A stretch of DNA of 64,000 nucleotides from an uncultured Bacilli bacterium (GTDB lineage: Bacteria; Bacillota_I; Bacilli_A; RFN20; CAG-631): positions 1-64,000 of the forward strand of contig CAKPXF010000001.1 in NCBI GenBank assembly GCA_934201705.1. The letters run 5' to 3'. This document shows, piece by piece, positions 33,822-44,643 of the stretch. The position numbers and the translations under genes were made by a program. The notes beneath the pieces are model-generated. The model searched no databases. It was given only the letters and a program-made list of their open reading frames with translations, and was not told the DNA's origin. Every line of letters begins with the position of its first letter. Position 1 is the stretch's first letter.

Positions 33822-35915
33822 TTATTTTTCATATTTTATTTTAAAGATTTCTAGTTTATGTAAATTAGTTCCAATTTTAATTTCATATTCGCCATCATCT
33901 ACAACGCTTTTTAAGTCTTTATTTATATACAATAAATCCTTATATGTTAAAGTAAAATTAATATTTTTCTTTTCTTTAGCTTTTAATGGAATTCTTTGAT
34001 AATATTTTAATTCGTTAAATGGTGAAATAACACTTCGACATTTAGCTTCAATAAACATAAAAGCAATTTCTTCACTATTATAATTACCATTATTTGTTAT
34101 TGAAAAGCTTATATTTATTTTATCTTTCTTTCCTTTTAAAATGTTCTTTTCAATTTTAAAATTATCATATTTATAATCATTATAAGATAAGCCATCACCA
34201 AAAATAAATAATGGTTCATTTTCACAATCTATATAATGAGTCACATAGCGTTGATATGAATCATTTGTATTAGTTTTAGGCCTACCTGTAGGATAATCAA
34301 TATATGAAATAGGAATTTGTCCAACATTATAAGGAAAAGACATAGTAGTTTTAGCACTTGGTGATACTTTTCCTAATATTATATCACGAATAGCTTTTCC
34401 ACCTTCTTGACCTAAGTAGAAAGAATAAAGTAAAGAATCACATTTGTTTATATAGTTAGTTAAAACAAGCGGCCTTCCAGCAAAGATAACTAACACAATT
34501 TTTTTATTAGCCTTATTTAGTTCATCAAGCAATTCTTCTTGCTTTAAAGGAAGTGTTAATTCACATCTTGATCCACCTTCACCAGACATAAAATCACTCT
34601 CGCCAAGGCATAAAATAACTGTATTAGCTAAAGTATAATCATCAACTACTAAAACATCATTGTTTTCTTTAAAAGCACCATAAATAGTAGTTGTATCATT
34701 ACTATCGCTAACACCACCCCAAGGGCCTGTTATACTTTTTTCTTTAGCATAATCGCCTAAAATAGAGACTATTTCTTTATTATTTAAAGGCAAAATTTCA
34801 TTTTTAAGCATTAAGATTGATTGAGTTGCTATTTTATAAGATATTTCAACATTCTCTTTCTTTTTAAAATATTTTTCATTATCTAAATAAATGTTTTTAT
34901 AAGGATTAGCAAACAATCCTAAATCATATTTAGCCTTTAAAATGTTATAGCAAGAATCATTTACATATTTAATGTGTTTTTTATCTTCTTGACATACTTT
35001 TAATAAGTAATCCTTATAGCATGTTGAAACCATTTCTTGATCTAAGCCATTAGTTATACAAATTCTAGCAGCATCCTTTTCGTCAATTGCTACCTTATGA
35101 TTAATTAATTCACTAGCTGCCCCATAATCGCTTATAGTAAAGCCATTAAATTTTAGCTTATCCCTTAAGATTGTTTTAGTAATTTCTTTGTTGGCAAGAA
35201 CTGGAATATTGTTAACAGAATTAAAAGCAAACATTACACCAAGGACATTATTTTTAATAGCTTCTTGAAAAGAAGGCAAATAATTAGTATATAGTGAAAT
35301 TGGTGAGATTTCAGTTCTATTATATTCACGACCTGCAAGAGGTGTTCCATAACCCACAAAATGCTTACAGCAAGCACCAACTGCATCTTTATTTTTCAAA
35401 TTATTAGTTTGATAGCCTTTAACATAAGCCTTAGCTAAACGTTTATTTAAATAAATGTCCTCACCATTTGATTCATTAACTCTTCCCCAACGAGCATCAT
35501 TAACATAATCAAGCATTGGTGAAAAGGTAACGTTAATTCCTGAATGAGCAGCTTCATAGCCACTAACTCTAGCAACTTTTTCAATTAATTTATCATTAAA
35601 TGAGCAAGACATAGAAAGAGGAGTAGGAAATGATATTTTAAAGCCATGAATAACATCAAGCATAAACATTAAAGGAATGTGTAAGCGACTATTATTAATA
35701 GCACATTGTTGAAGTGAATTAATAACATTTACATCGCTAATATTTAAAATAGAGCCAATATGACCTTGCTTTATTTCTTTTATTACATCTTCATTTTCAA
35801 ATTCCGGACCAGTAGTTAAACCTCCGTAATAAAATGTTTGATATAATTGACCAATTTTTTCTTCAAGTGTCATTTGTTTTAGTAAATTGTTTATAAATTT
35901 ATTATCCTTTTTCAT
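33822..35915 (-). CDS. GH3 beta-glucosidase of the beta-1,2-glucan-type locus
   Basis: The 697-residue protein lacks a signal peptide. GH3 features: MTLEEKIGQL (15-24), MLDVIHGF (85-92), the KHF block (184-186), and nucleophile Asp263 in FTISDYGA. The (alpha/beta)6 domain has GEGGSRCELTLP. A fibronectin-III-like domain ends the protein. It shares one base with the phosphorylase gene upstream. In known beta-1,2-glucan loci (Listeria innocua) a GH3 enzyme beside the GH94 phosphorylase hydrolyses sophorose; that role is inferred here. It is the last gene of the long minus-strand series. Confidence 0.88.
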   Translation of the reverse strand: MKKDNKFINNLLKQMTLEEKIGQLYQTFYYGGLTTGPEFENEDVIKEIKQGHIGSILNISDVNVINSLQQCAINNSRLHIPLMFMLDVIHGFKISFPTPLSMSCSFNDKLIEKVARVSGYEAAHSGINVTFSPMLDYVNDARWGRVNESNGEDIYLNKRLAKAYVKGYQTNNLKNKDAVGACCKHFVGYGTPLAGREYNRTEISPISLYTNYLPSFQEAIKNNVLGVMFAFNSVNNIPVLANKEITKTILRDKLKFNGFTISDYGAASELINHKVAIDEKDAARICITNGLDQEMVSTCYKDYLLKVCQEDKKHIKYVNDSCYNILKAKYDLGLFANPYKNIYLDNEKYFKKKENVEISYKIATQSILMLKNEILPLNNKEIVSILGDYAKEKSITGPWGGVSDSNDTTTIYGAFKENNDVLVVDDYTLANTVILCLGESDFMSGEGGSRCELTLPLKQEELLDELNKANKKIVLVIFAGRPLVLTNYINKCDSLLYSFYLGQEGGKAIRDIILGKVSPSAKTTMSFPYNVGQIPISYIDYPTGRPKTNTNDSYQRYVTHYIDCENEPLFIFGDGLSYNDYKYDNFKIEKNILKGKKDKINISFSITNNGNYNSEEIAFMFIEAKCRSVISPFNELKYYQRIPLKAKEKKNINFTLTYKDLLYINKDLKSVVDDGEYEIKIGTNLHKLEIFKIKYEK

Positions 35916-38900
35916 TATTTACAATAAACCTCAATATTCATATCACCATCAATAAATGGTACAAATAGTCCTGAATTTCTATAAGTATCAGTATTGCTAT
36001 TCGTAAATATTTTATCATTAACCTTTACTTCATTAATTGTTGATTTTTCATTAAGCACATGATAGTTAATAGTAATGTGTTTATTATTATAAGTAAATTC
36101 AACTTTACTATTGTCGACATTTTTACTTAAAATTGGATCTAAATATAAGCCATCATTTAAAACATTAATACCAAAGAATTTAGAATATAATTGATGCAAA
36201 TAAATTCCAGGACCTGATGAATATAAACGCCAGCCTGCTTTTACATTAACTTCCTTTGTTTTTAATTTATTAAAGTTTTCATTAGCTTCATATCTATTAT
36301 AGAAATCTCCATCACTTGATGAAAAATATACATTTCCTTGGCGAGTTAAAGCATTGCTTACAGAATCCTTAATTAAAATAGGACAAATCATATTTAATCC
36401 TTCATATAATCTAGCGTTTTCACCGATTTTAGCCATTGCTTCAAGATAACGGATATGTGCATGAACATATAAAAGACCAATTTCTCTTCCAAAGTTAGCG
36501 GCAGTTTCAGCACGATTAAATAATTCGTTTTTACCGCCTTTATATTTAATTGCATCGCTCATTAAACGAATACCATCAGGATACATTAAATATTCATCCA
36601 TAATATTCAAATAATCCTTAACCTGCTTTTTATTATAAAGTGAAGCAATCATACCACGAGTTAATGGTAATAAGCGATAACGAATATGTGATTTATTATC
36701 AAGTGGGTGAAGCATATATTCAATTTCACCATTATTATAATTTAAAAATCCGGCTGGAACGTTATCTTTAATTAAATATTTATTAAAATCAGTTAGCATT
36801 TTATCATACATATCCTTAGCTAATGATGTATCAAAGCTAGTATCCTTTAAATCATCAATAAATGTATTTAAAGCGTCAAGCGTTAAAGCAATAGTCCAAC
36901 CAGAAACCATATGCTTTGCTTGTGATTTATCTTTTGGTTGTAGTGTATCATCCCAATCACCACCGCCATAGCATGATAAATTAAAAGGCTTGACAAAAGA
37001 ATTTTTGATCGTTAAAAGCTCATTTATAACGTGATTATAAATAGTATCAACCTTAGTAGAAGGCTTTCCTAAGCAAAAATCAAAATAAGGAACCTTTTCA
37101 TTTAAAATAGCATAATCCTTAGTTACCTTTAAATATAATGATAAAGCCTTTATTGGCCAAACAATAACATCACCATGGCTATCTTCAGCTTGAATATTAG
37201 CATATTCATCAAACATAAACCATTGAGGCCAATCATAATTAGAAACAAATTGACGAGAGTAAACCTTTAATAATATATCCTTAGCAATATCATATTTAGC
37301 AAATGTTAAAAATAATTCAAAAGGCCCTTGGCATACGTCTCTACATCCCCAAGCAGCACCAGAAAATTGCTCTAAGCCATGAGGTGAAGCATAATGGATT
37401 AAAGCATTTTGAACATACCAAATTGTTAAATCATTAACCTTATTAATAAATTTATCATTACCTGAAACACTAATATTATCAATATTATTTTTAAAATTAT
37501 TATAATAGGTATCAATCATACTATTTATATCTTCATATTCAAAGCTATCATCAAATTCATATGAAGCAGTAATTAATAGCTTAACATTATTAGCATTATC
37601 TACTTTTTGCACCATTAATGGATTATTACTTTCTTTATAATCATTAAAGAAGAATGAATCATCATGTAAATCTAATTTGTTATCAACAATTTTATAAGTA
37701 TAATGCATATTAGGATATTTTTGATAAGCCATTGTTGATTGATTGAAATAATAAGTTAAACTATTATCATTTTGCTTAATAGTAGGTGTAGCATTACCCA
37801 TATTAATATAATTAGTTATAATAAAATCATATTTAATATTATTTTTTGAAATAATTTCGATTTCAATTTTATTTTCATCATAGCTTATGGCTGAGGTAAT
37901 AGTTAATAAGTCATTATTAATTTTATAATACCATGTAGCTGATGAAACTGACATTTTAAAAGCAGCAGGTAATGTTAATAAACGATAATCATTATCAAGC
38001 TTAATAAATATTCTTAAGCCTTTACTTTTTAAAACATTTAATGGAGTTTTACTTTCATGAGTAAAGGAATTAAAATCAGTATTTCCTAAAACTATATGAG
38101 AAGCAAAAACACCATACATATATGATGTAAAGGCCATTGGTGAACGATTAATCTTTTTAAAGCCATTAGAAATAAAGACCATTCCTGTTGGACGGATAGC
38201 TTCAAGCTCCATATCTTGAGTAACAACATATTCATTATTTTTTGTGAAGAATGAATATATTTCGTTATTCTTTCCATATTCCACATTTCTTAATTCTTTA
38301 AACATATCGTTTAATTCTTCATTTGTCATTTTTAAAGAAGAAACAGTATGGTTATAGTTATATTTTAAAGCTATTTTATTGAAGTTCACTGAATCAATAT
38401 CAACATCTTCAAGGCTATTATGTAAAGCAATGATACTATTTAAATCAACTTCCTTTGTAGGAAAAGTAAAGTAATTGTCTTGAATATGATGATAGAATGT
38501 ATATGTTTTTTCACTAATTACTTCATCTTTAGTTTTAAATACTAAATAAGCAAATTCATATTGTAGATTTTTATTTTCAAGATGAGTGTCAAGAAGAGCA
38601 AGTGGATAGTTTAAAAGCTTAAATTCTTTTTTAAAGAATTGAAAGCCATCTGTTGAATATGAATCAATTTCATTTAATGATGATGTTTCAAGAAGTAAAG
38701 GTCTTCCTTGGTTTTGTTTGCTTAAAATAGCATAAGAATTGTTTCTTTTAATAATGTTATGATCGATATATTGGCAATTATATGCTTCATTAATTCCTTC
38801 ATTTGCTAAACCAACATCAAAGCCATAATAAATAGAAACTAATTCCTTTGATGTGGATTTTAATTTAACATCTACAAACCAAGTATTATCACTTAAAGAA

Positions 38901-39175
38901 ATAGTAAGTAAATAGCTAACTAAATTAAATGTTCCTTTATATATAACTTTATTATTAATAATAGCAAATGATGAAGGCGAATTTACACCAATTAGCTTAG
39001 TAAACTCCTTACCAACCTTTAAATAAACATTATAAATTGATCCATCAAGAGTAGATGCAGGATACATATTTAGCATGCAATTATCATAAATTACCTTATA
39101 AATATCGCCGGTATCTAAAACTTGTATTTTAAGATTATTATTTTTTATTTCATTAATTTTTGGATACATTTCCAT
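35915..39175 (-). CDS. GH94 glycoside phosphorylase, probable 1,2-beta-oligoglucan phosphorylase
   Basis: This 1086-residue cytosolic protein is much longer than cellobiose phosphorylase (about 800) but close to the 1,2-beta-oligoglucan phosphorylases of Listeria and Lachnoclostridium (about 1110). Residues 1-570 are beta-rich; the (alpha/alpha)6 barrel follows with FSGAAWGCRDVCQGPFEL (604-621), AEDSHGDVIVWP, and CYGGGDWDDTLQP (735-747), whose Asp740 fits the general acid of GH94. Near the C-terminus GWRLYSSGPGIYLHQLY is typical of the family. It would use phosphate to release glucose 1-phosphate from beta-1,2-glucooligosaccharides. Two GH144 genes and a GH3 gene in the same locus support that substrate. 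Confidence 0.82.
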   Translation of the reverse strand: MEMYPKINEIKNNNLKIQVLDTGDIYKVIYDNCMLNMYPASTLDGSIYNVYLKVGKEFTKLIGVNSPSSFAIINNKVIYKGTFNLVSYLLTISLSDNTWFVDVKLKSTSKELVSIYYGFDVGLANEGINEAYNCQYIDHNIIKRNNSYAILSKQNQGRPLLLETSSLNEIDSYSTDGFQFFKKEFKLLNYPLALLDTHLENKNLQYEFAYLVFKTKDEVISEKTYTFYHHIQDNYFTFPTKEVDLNSIIALHNSLEDVDIDSVNFNKIALKYNYNHTVSSLKMTNEELNDMFKELRNVEYGKNNEIYSFFTKNNEYVVTQDMELEAIRPTGMVFISNGFKKINRSPMAFTSYMYGVFASHIVLGNTDFNSFTHESKTPLNVLKSKGLRIFIKLDNDYRLLTLPAAFKMSVSSATWYYKINNDLLTITSAISYDENKIEIEIISKNNIKYDFIITNYINMGNATPTIKQNDNSLTYYFNQSTMAYQKYPNMHYTYKIVDNKLDLHDDSFFFNDYKESNNPLMVQKVDNANNVKLLITASYEFDDSFEYEDINSMIDTYYNNFKNNIDNISVSGNDKFINKVNDLTIWYVQNALIHYASPHGLEQFSGAAWGCRDVCQGPFELFLTFAKYDIAKDILLKVYSRQFVSNYDWPQWFMFDEYANIQAEDSHGDVIVWPIKALSLYLKVTKDYAILNEKVPYFDFCLGKPSTKVDTIYNHVINELLTIKNSFVKPFNLSCYGGGDWDDTLQPKDKSQAKHMVSGWTIALTLDALNTFIDDLKDTSFDTSLAKDMYDKMLTDFNKYLIKDNVPAGFLNYNNGEIEYMLHPLDNKSHIRYRLLPLTRGMIASLYNKKQVKDYLNIMDEYLMYPDGIRLMSDAIKYKGGKNELFNRAETAANFGREIGLLYVHAHIRYLEAMAKIGENARLYEGLNMICPILIKDSVSNALTRQGNVYFSSSDGDFYNRYEANENFNKLKTKEVNVKAGWRLYSSGPGIYLHQLYSKFFGINVLNDGLYLDPILSKNVDNSKVEFTYNNKHITINYHVLNEKSTINEVKVNDKIFTNSNTDTYRNSGLFVPFIDGDMNIEVYCK

Positions 39176-39189
39176 AAATATCCTCCTAC

Positions 39190-40554
39190 TTATTTTATAC
39201 CTAAAGCATTTAGGCCATCTTGATAGTAAGGAACCATATTAGTAAGATCCCAAATCATACCAGATATATAATTTTCAATCATTAAAGCGCCAATTCCTTT
39301 ATCAATACCAATAACATCACTATCATACCAACCAGATGCAGGAATATTAATAGTAGTATCAGTATAATTATCAGTAGTGCCTAAATTATAAGCATCAATA
39401 AAGCCATATTTAGACCAAAGATTTTCATTACTTTTATAGTTTTTCATAGTAGCTATAACTTCATTTGGGGCAAATACTAATGAGCCAATTGCTCCACATG
39501 GAGGGACTGTGCCATCAATTAAATTACCACCACTACAAGGCCTTATTCCATAAGAGCCAGTATAGCCATTTGGGCCATCACAAGCTGTAAATCCCCAGCT
39601 TAATGCTGAATAAGTTTTATATTTATCTTTTTGCTCTTCAGCATAATAAATAGCGGCTTTTGTTGCATTTATTGAATTAGTGAACCAATTAGTTCCATCC
39701 TCATCAGTTTTGTTTTGAAAATCAATGAAGGCATGAGAAAATTGATAAGTAAATAAAGAACCAGTCCAAGTTAAATAAAATTCATCATAATAAGGAGTTT
39801 TTGAAGATTTTTGAGATATAGCCTTCATTACCTTATAAGGGTCAGAATTAACAGGATGAGTTGGGCTTCCAGCGGCTAAAACCATAATTTGTAGTTGTTC
39901 AGCATATCCGCCCCATGTTCCTTCAAAGCCCTTTTCTGGTGAATACCCCATATAGAATCTATAAACATCTTTATTATAATACCAATCCCATTCAATAGCT
40001 TTATAAATATTAGTAGCCATTTCATAGCATTCACCATTAAAATATCTACCGGCTACTAAGGCTCCATTAATTAATATGGCAGTATCAATTATTGAAACCT
40101 CAACGCTATTTGAAAATCTTTTACCAGTTTTCATATTTAAAAAGTGATAATAAAATCCATGAGTTCTTTCAAGGCTTAAAAGTGTCTTTAAAGTGCCATT
40201 TACTCTTTCATAGCCCTCATCATAGCTAATCCAGCCTCTTTCAACACCAACTGGAATTAAAGCTAAGCCATAGCCAACACTTGCAATTGAAGCGTAAGAA
40301 TAAGCATAGTCTTGTTTGACATTATATCTATCAGGAATTAACCCATAAGCAGGAGAGTTTTTAGTTGAATTTGCTGTTTCATAGAAAAAGTCAAATGATG
40401 CTTTTAATTCATCAATTAATACATCATCAACATTTTCAATTTTATCGACTTTATGATATTGATTTTCTTCAATAATAGAAGATGAATCACTTATATTATT
40501 ACAGCTAACTAACATAAGTGGTAATATTAAACTTAATAGTAATTTCTTTTTCAT
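39190..40554 (-). CDS. GH144-like endo-beta-1,2-glucanase lipoprotein
   Basis: The ATG at 40554 lies 1 base after the upstream stop; a TTG further up is less likely. The 454-residue protein has lipobox LVSC (Cys18). The catalytic (alpha/alpha)6 domain carries PF10091/GH144 landmarks: SLERTHGFYYHFLN, SVEVSIIDTAILINGAL, WTGSLFTYQFSHAFIDFQ, LSWGFTACDGPNGYTG, DGTVPPCGAIGSLVFAP, and GIDKGIGALMIENYISG. Family members such as Bacteroides BT_3567 and Chitinophaga SGL cut beta-1,2-glucan to sophorooligosaccharides. Being a lipoprotein it should act outside the membrane and supply oligosaccharides to the ABC importer. Confidence 0.82.
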   Translation of the reverse strand: MKKKLLLSLILPLMLVSCNNISDSSSIIEENQYHKVDKIENVDDVLIDELKASFDFFYETANSTKNSPAYGLIPDRYNVKQDYAYSYASIASVGYGLALIPVGVERGWISYDEGYERVNGTLKTLLSLERTHGFYYHFLNMKTGKRFSNSVEVSIIDTAILINGALVAGRYFNGECYEMATNIYKAIEWDWYYNKDVYRFYMGYSPEKGFEGTWGGYAEQLQIMVLAAGSPTHPVNSDPYKVMKAISQKSSKTPYYDEFYLTWTGSLFTYQFSHAFIDFQNKTDEDGTNWFTNSINATKAAIYYAEEQKDKYKTYSALSWGFTACDGPNGYTGSYGIRPCSGGNLIDGTVPPCGAIGSLVFAPNEVIATMKNYKSNENLWSKYGFIDAYNLGTTDNYTDTTINIPASGWYDSDVIGIDKGIGALMIENYISGMIWDLTNMVPYYQDGLNALGIK

Positions 40555-40555
40555 A

Positions 40556-41482
40556 TTATTCACCAGCAATACCAGATTGCTCTACTCCTTTTATAAAATA
40601 TTTTTGTAATAATAGGTACATTATAAACATTGGCAAAATAATTAATAATGTTGCAGCCAGCCTTATGCCTTCATTTAGCATTTGTGTAGCTTCTGAATAT
40701 TGTGATTTATAATCACTTACAAAGTAAGCAAGCCTTATTTGCAATGTTGTCCATTTTGAATCATTTAAGAACAATGATGACAAATATGTTTCATTCCAAT
40801 ACCAAACAAATGAGAATAAAAATGTTGTTAAATAAGCAGGGCCAGCAAGAGGGACATTAACTCTAAAGAATATTTTATATTCATTAGCTCCATCAATTTC
40901 AGCAGCTTCATCAAGAACTTTAGGACTCATTTTAAAGAATTGATAGAAAATTAAAACGAAAACAGCTGAATTAATTCCTTGACCAAAAAGGGAAGGAAGA
41001 ATTATTGACCACAATGTTCCAAGTAAATTTAAGTTATTAAACATTACATATTTTGGAATTGTATAAACCTGACTTGGAATAATAAATGTTAATAATACTA
41101 AAGCAAAGAAAAGCTTTTTTAATGGAAATTCAAATTTAGCAAAGCCATAGCCAATTAATGATGTGACTAAGGTTTGTAAAATTGCTGGAAGCAAAGTGAC
41201 TAATAAGCTTTGTCCTAAGGTTTGAGGATATTTTAATACCTTAAAGGCTCTAGTATAGTTTTCAATATAAAACGTAGAAGGTATCCAGTTTACTGTTGGA
41301 TTAATTAAATCAGATGTTGATTTAAATGATGTTGAAACCATTGTAAGCAAAGGGTAAATATAAACAAAGCCAATACTAATTAATAAAGCATAAATACATA
41401 CCTTATAAATAAAGCCATCAGTTAATGTATAGCCTAGTAAAAATCTTTTAATTTTCTGTTTATCAATAGATTTTGCTTTCAT
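40556..41482 (-). CDS. Sugar ABC permease, MalG type (pair B)
   Basis: I place the start at 41482, where AAAGGAGAAG precedes ATG; an upstream ATG lies inside the previous gene. The 308-residue protein has six membrane segments, the EAA loop VLDEAAEIDGANEYKIFFRV (core DEAAEIDGANEYKIF), and the tail FIKGVEQSGIAGE. It forms a heterodimeric channel with the next gene. No ATPase gene is present in this locus. Confidence 0.9.
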   Translation of the reverse strand: MKAKSIDKQKIKRFLLGYTLTDGFIYKVCIYALLISIGFVYIYPLLTMVSTSFKSTSDLINPTVNWIPSTFYIENYTRAFKVLKYPQTLGQSLLVTLLPAILQTLVTSLIGYGFAKFEFPLKKLFFALVLLTFIIPSQVYTIPKYVMFNNLNLLGTLWSIILPSLFGQGINSAVFVLIFYQFFKMSPKVLDEAAEIDGANEYKIFFRVNVPLAGPAYLTTFLFSFVWYWNETYLSSLFLNDSKWTTLQIRLAYFVSDYKSQYSEATQMLNEGIRLAATLLIILPMFIMYLLLQKYFIKGVEQSGIAGE

Positions 41483-41483
41483 A

Positions 41484-42368
41484 TTATTCTTCTCCTTTCT
41501 TTGGTTTAAATAGTAAAAATACAAGCCCTAAAGCTAACAAAACTAATAATAAGTATATCCAAGCTAAAGCTGAAGCAAATCCATAGCCAGTAACTGCACT
41601 ATTCATATTTGATTTAATTAGCTTAATACAGCCATTTTCTGAGAATGTTGCTAAAAAGACAATTGTGTAAATACCATTAATCAAATACATGCTTCTTAAT
41701 GATGGCAAGGTAATTTTCCAAAAGCATTCCCAAGGTCCGGCGCCATCAATTTTTGCAGCCTCATATGTTGAGTAATTAATCTTTTGTAATCCTGATAAGA
41801 AAATTACTATTTGTACACCTGAATACCAAAAAATAATAATTAATTGGCTAAAGAATGATGATAATGGTTTACTTAGCCATGCTGGCAATTGCTCTTTAAG
41901 TAAAGCAATAACAGCATATTGATTAATAAATGAAGATCCTGCAGCATCAGTTTCTAAAAGTTCAGAGATAACAGGTCCACTAACAATAATAACTGGTAAG
42001 AAATATATTGCTCTAAATAAACCCTTACATTTAATATTTTGGTTTAATAATAAAGCAATAATTGTTGAAAACACTAAAATAATTGGTACTTCAAGAATTA
42101 TTTCTTCACCAAAGGCTAGCATTTGCTCTAAAAAAGTAAATCCTTCTTCGCGAATAAAGATATTTTTAAAATTAGCAAAGTTATTCCATTTTAAGATAAT
42201 ATTTGTTGATGTAATAGTTACATCAGATAAAGAATAAGCAAGTGCCATAATAAATGGATAAAGTGTAAAAAAAGCAAAGCCAATAATCCATATTAAAATG
42301 AACGAATAGCCAATTAAGGATTTCCTTGTTTTCTTTTTAAGAGGCTTTTTAAAAAGGGCATTAGTCAT
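41484..42368 (-). CDS. Sugar ABC permease, MalF type (pair B)
   Basis: The 294-residue protein has six membrane segments and the EAA loop YEAAKIDGAGPWECFWKI. It overlaps the DUF5696 gene by 8 bases and lies 1 base before its MalG partner. A Lys-rich N-terminus precedes the first helix. Confidence 0.9.
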   Translation of the reverse strand: MTNALFKKPLKKKTRKSLIGYSFILIWIIGFAFFTLYPFIMALAYSLSDVTITSTNIILKWNNFANFKNIFIREEGFTFLEQMLAFGEEIILEVPIILVFSTIIALLLNQNIKCKGLFRAIYFLPVIIVSGPVISELLETDAAGSSFINQYAVIALLKEQLPAWLSKPLSSFFSQLIIIFWYSGVQIVIFLSGLQKINYSTYEAAKIDGAGPWECFWKITLPSLRSMYLINGIYTIVFLATFSENGCIKLIKSNMNSAVTGYGFASALAWIYLLLVLLALGLVFLLFKPKKGEE

Positions 42369-44643
42369 TATTATTACCTCCTAAAACTAAATAGTTTTTA
42401 TAAGGAATAGTTTGATGGTTATATAAAACATCTTTATTTAAATAATTAACAATAATATCAACATTATTATCATAAGATATTTTAACAACGCCATCTTGTA
42501 AAACTACCCTATTAATAATTTTGCTATTGATAACATTTTTTAAAGCATCATTTACAAAATTATAATAAACCTTAACTTCTTCTTTATAATCATCATAAGC
42601 AGATGAATAAATATAATTTAAGGAAGATTCTTCAAGCTTTGATGCCTTTTCCTTAGTAAGTAAAAATGAAGGATAAACATTATAATCAATCATTCTTAAT
42701 AAATCATCTCGAGCATTTGAAAAGAAATTAATATATTTAGAATACAATTCAACATATCCTGAAGCAACAATTGAATAAAATGGAACTGTGTCATCAAAAG
42801 CTAAATATTGACTAGAAAACATTGAATAATCAAGATTTTTATTAGTGTATTTTAAAGCATAATCATTAGCACTATAAAGAATAGTATTCTCATTTAAACT
42901 ACTTAATTGATTAATAATATTTTCTTTTGCAGCAGTTCTTGTTTCTTTATTTTTATTAAATGATGAATATAATTCATAGCTAATATCATCTAAAGCAAAA
43001 TTATTTATACCCTTTTTCTTTAAGCTATTAATATTTTTATTTAATAAATCAATGGCAGATGATGTGGTTAAATAATACTTTAAATCATCATAAATACTTT
43101 TACTAATAAATGTGGAGTTAATACGTCTTGAAACATCCTTTGATGTTGAATATCCACCTTGCTTTTCACTAGCCTTTAATGTGTTCATATAAAAATATGT
43201 ATTATCCAAAAAATCATTATCGTAGATATTTTTAAGCTTAGATGAAACATTTTTATAAAGTGGAGCTGCCCAAGTAACTCCATCATTACTAAAGCCTTTA
43301 AATACTCCGAATGTATTAGTAATGTTATTATTATGAATATCATTAATAATATCGCTATAATCCTTAAAGGTAGTCATAACAATACTTTTGTTAAATAAAG
43401 TACCAGTTGTTTTTTCAAGGCCAATACTATCAATACGTAAAGGAATATTACTATCACTAATTTTATTTTCATCTTTATTATTAAATAAGTATTTTTTATA
43501 TGTATTAGCCATACCTATATAATTAGCATTTTCATTACTTAAAAATTCATAGGTAATTTCAATATCGAAACTTTCTCTTTCGCTTTGAACTAAAGAAATA
43601 GATGAACCTGTATTACTCATTGGTTGTACATAGGTATTACGATAATAAAATTGCGGATAAATTGTATAAAATGGAATGTTTTTAGTGGCTAATGTGGCAT
43701 TTATTGCAGCATATTCAGCGCCTTTAGTAATATATGAAACCATTCCATGCTGATTTACACCATGAACATAGCCAAAAACTGGAAGCATAATAGAGCTATT
43801 ATTAGAATCATTTGTTGATATTCCCATATCATTGTTATAAATTCTTTTTGTGTAGTTTGTATAGGTTGTATCACTACCTTTTTTATATCTAATTAAAGCT
43901 CCAGTACCATCAGGAATGAAATTATAGCCATCTATTTCATTATTTTTTACTCCACCAAAATATGAATAAATAGAAATAGCGGCAAGCTTATAATCACTTT
44001 CCTCTTTTATTTGTTCGTTTAAAATAGAAACAGTAAAAGATTTTTCATTAAATCTAACATTAAATGGAATAGTAATTTTACTAGTTGCAAAATAATAAAG
44101 TGCTTTAAAGCCTAAATTGTCACTATCAATGTCAAATGATAACAATTTTGATTTATAATTAACTATATTATCATCAATAGCATCCTCAAGAATGTTCATT
44201 GATTCAAGCTGCATAGTCATATTATTATTTTTAGTATTGTAGTAATAAATATTAATAGCTGATCTGGCTATATTATAATTAAGATAATTTAAAACGTCTC
44301 TGCCATTTTCATTTTTACTATTATTTATTGTTGTGTTGTGAATAAAGCCATCTGTATCCATAAACTTAATTGATAAATCATTTTTGTTAACATAAAATTT
44401 TCCATCATCACTTTTTGTTAATAGTGTATCATCACTAGTAATTTCATAAAGGCTGTTAACCTTTATATCATTTTCTAAAGAGGTATATTTGTTTGAAAAA
44501 TAATAATCAGTCGTATTATTAAAAGATGGCAAATTAATTTCATCAGCTTTAGAATCCTTAGCATTTATTATCAAAACTGATGAAGTAACAACTATTGCTG
44601 TTAAAGTTATTAAAGTAAATAATATAGCTTTCCTTTTAACCAC
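42361..44643 (-). CDS. DUF5696-type membrane-anchored protein
   Basis: This 760-residue protein starts with GTG at 44643 after AAGGAGGTG. It has an N-terminal membrane anchor or signal (about 5-27). The middle carries DGYNFIPDGTGALIRYK (about 233-249), the hallmark of DUF5696 proteins. The last half looks like a TIM-barrel-plus-beta layout (FGVFKGFSNDGVTWAAP; NNFALDDISYELYSSFN; a terminal strand block VVKISYDNNVDIIVNYLN). DUF5696 genes recur beside Yip1 proteins and sugar ABC transporters in Firmicutes, but their activity is unknown to me. A surface glycosidase-like or glycan-presenting role is inference. The gene overlaps both neighbours by 8 bases. Confidence 0.75.
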   Translation of the reverse strand: MVKRKAILFTLITLTAIVVTSSVLIINAKDSKADEINLPSFNNTTDYYFSNKYTSLENDIKVNSLYEITSDDTLLTKSDDGKFYVNKNDLSIKFMDTDGFIHNTTINNSKNENGRDVLNYLNYNIARSAINIYYYNTKNNNMTMQLESMNILEDAIDDNIVNYKSKLLSFDIDSDNLGFKALYYFATSKITIPFNVRFNEKSFTVSILNEQIKEESDYKLAAISIYSYFGGVKNNEIDGYNFIPDGTGALIRYKKGSDTTYTNYTKRIYNNDMGISTNDSNNSSIMLPVFGYVHGVNQHGMVSYITKGAEYAAINATLATKNIPFYTIYPQFYYRNTYVQPMSNTGSSISLVQSERESFDIEITYEFLSNENANYIGMANTYKKYLFNNKDENKISDSNIPLRIDSIGLEKTTGTLFNKSIVMTTFKDYSDIINDIHNNNITNTFGVFKGFSNDGVTWAAPLYKNVSSKLKNIYDNDFLDNTYFYMNTLKASEKQGGYSTSKDVSRRINSTFISKSIYDDLKYYLTTSSAIDLLNKNINSLKKKGINNFALDDISYELYSSFNKNKETRTAAKENIINQLSSLNENTILYSANDYALKYTNKNLDYSMFSSQYLAFDDTVPFYSIVASGYVELYSKYINFFSNARDDLLRMIDYNVYPSFLLTKEKASKLEESSLNYIYSSAYDDYKEEVKVYYNFVNDALKNVINSKIINRVVLQDGVVKISYDNNVDIIVNYLNKDVLYNHQTIPYKNYLVLGGNNND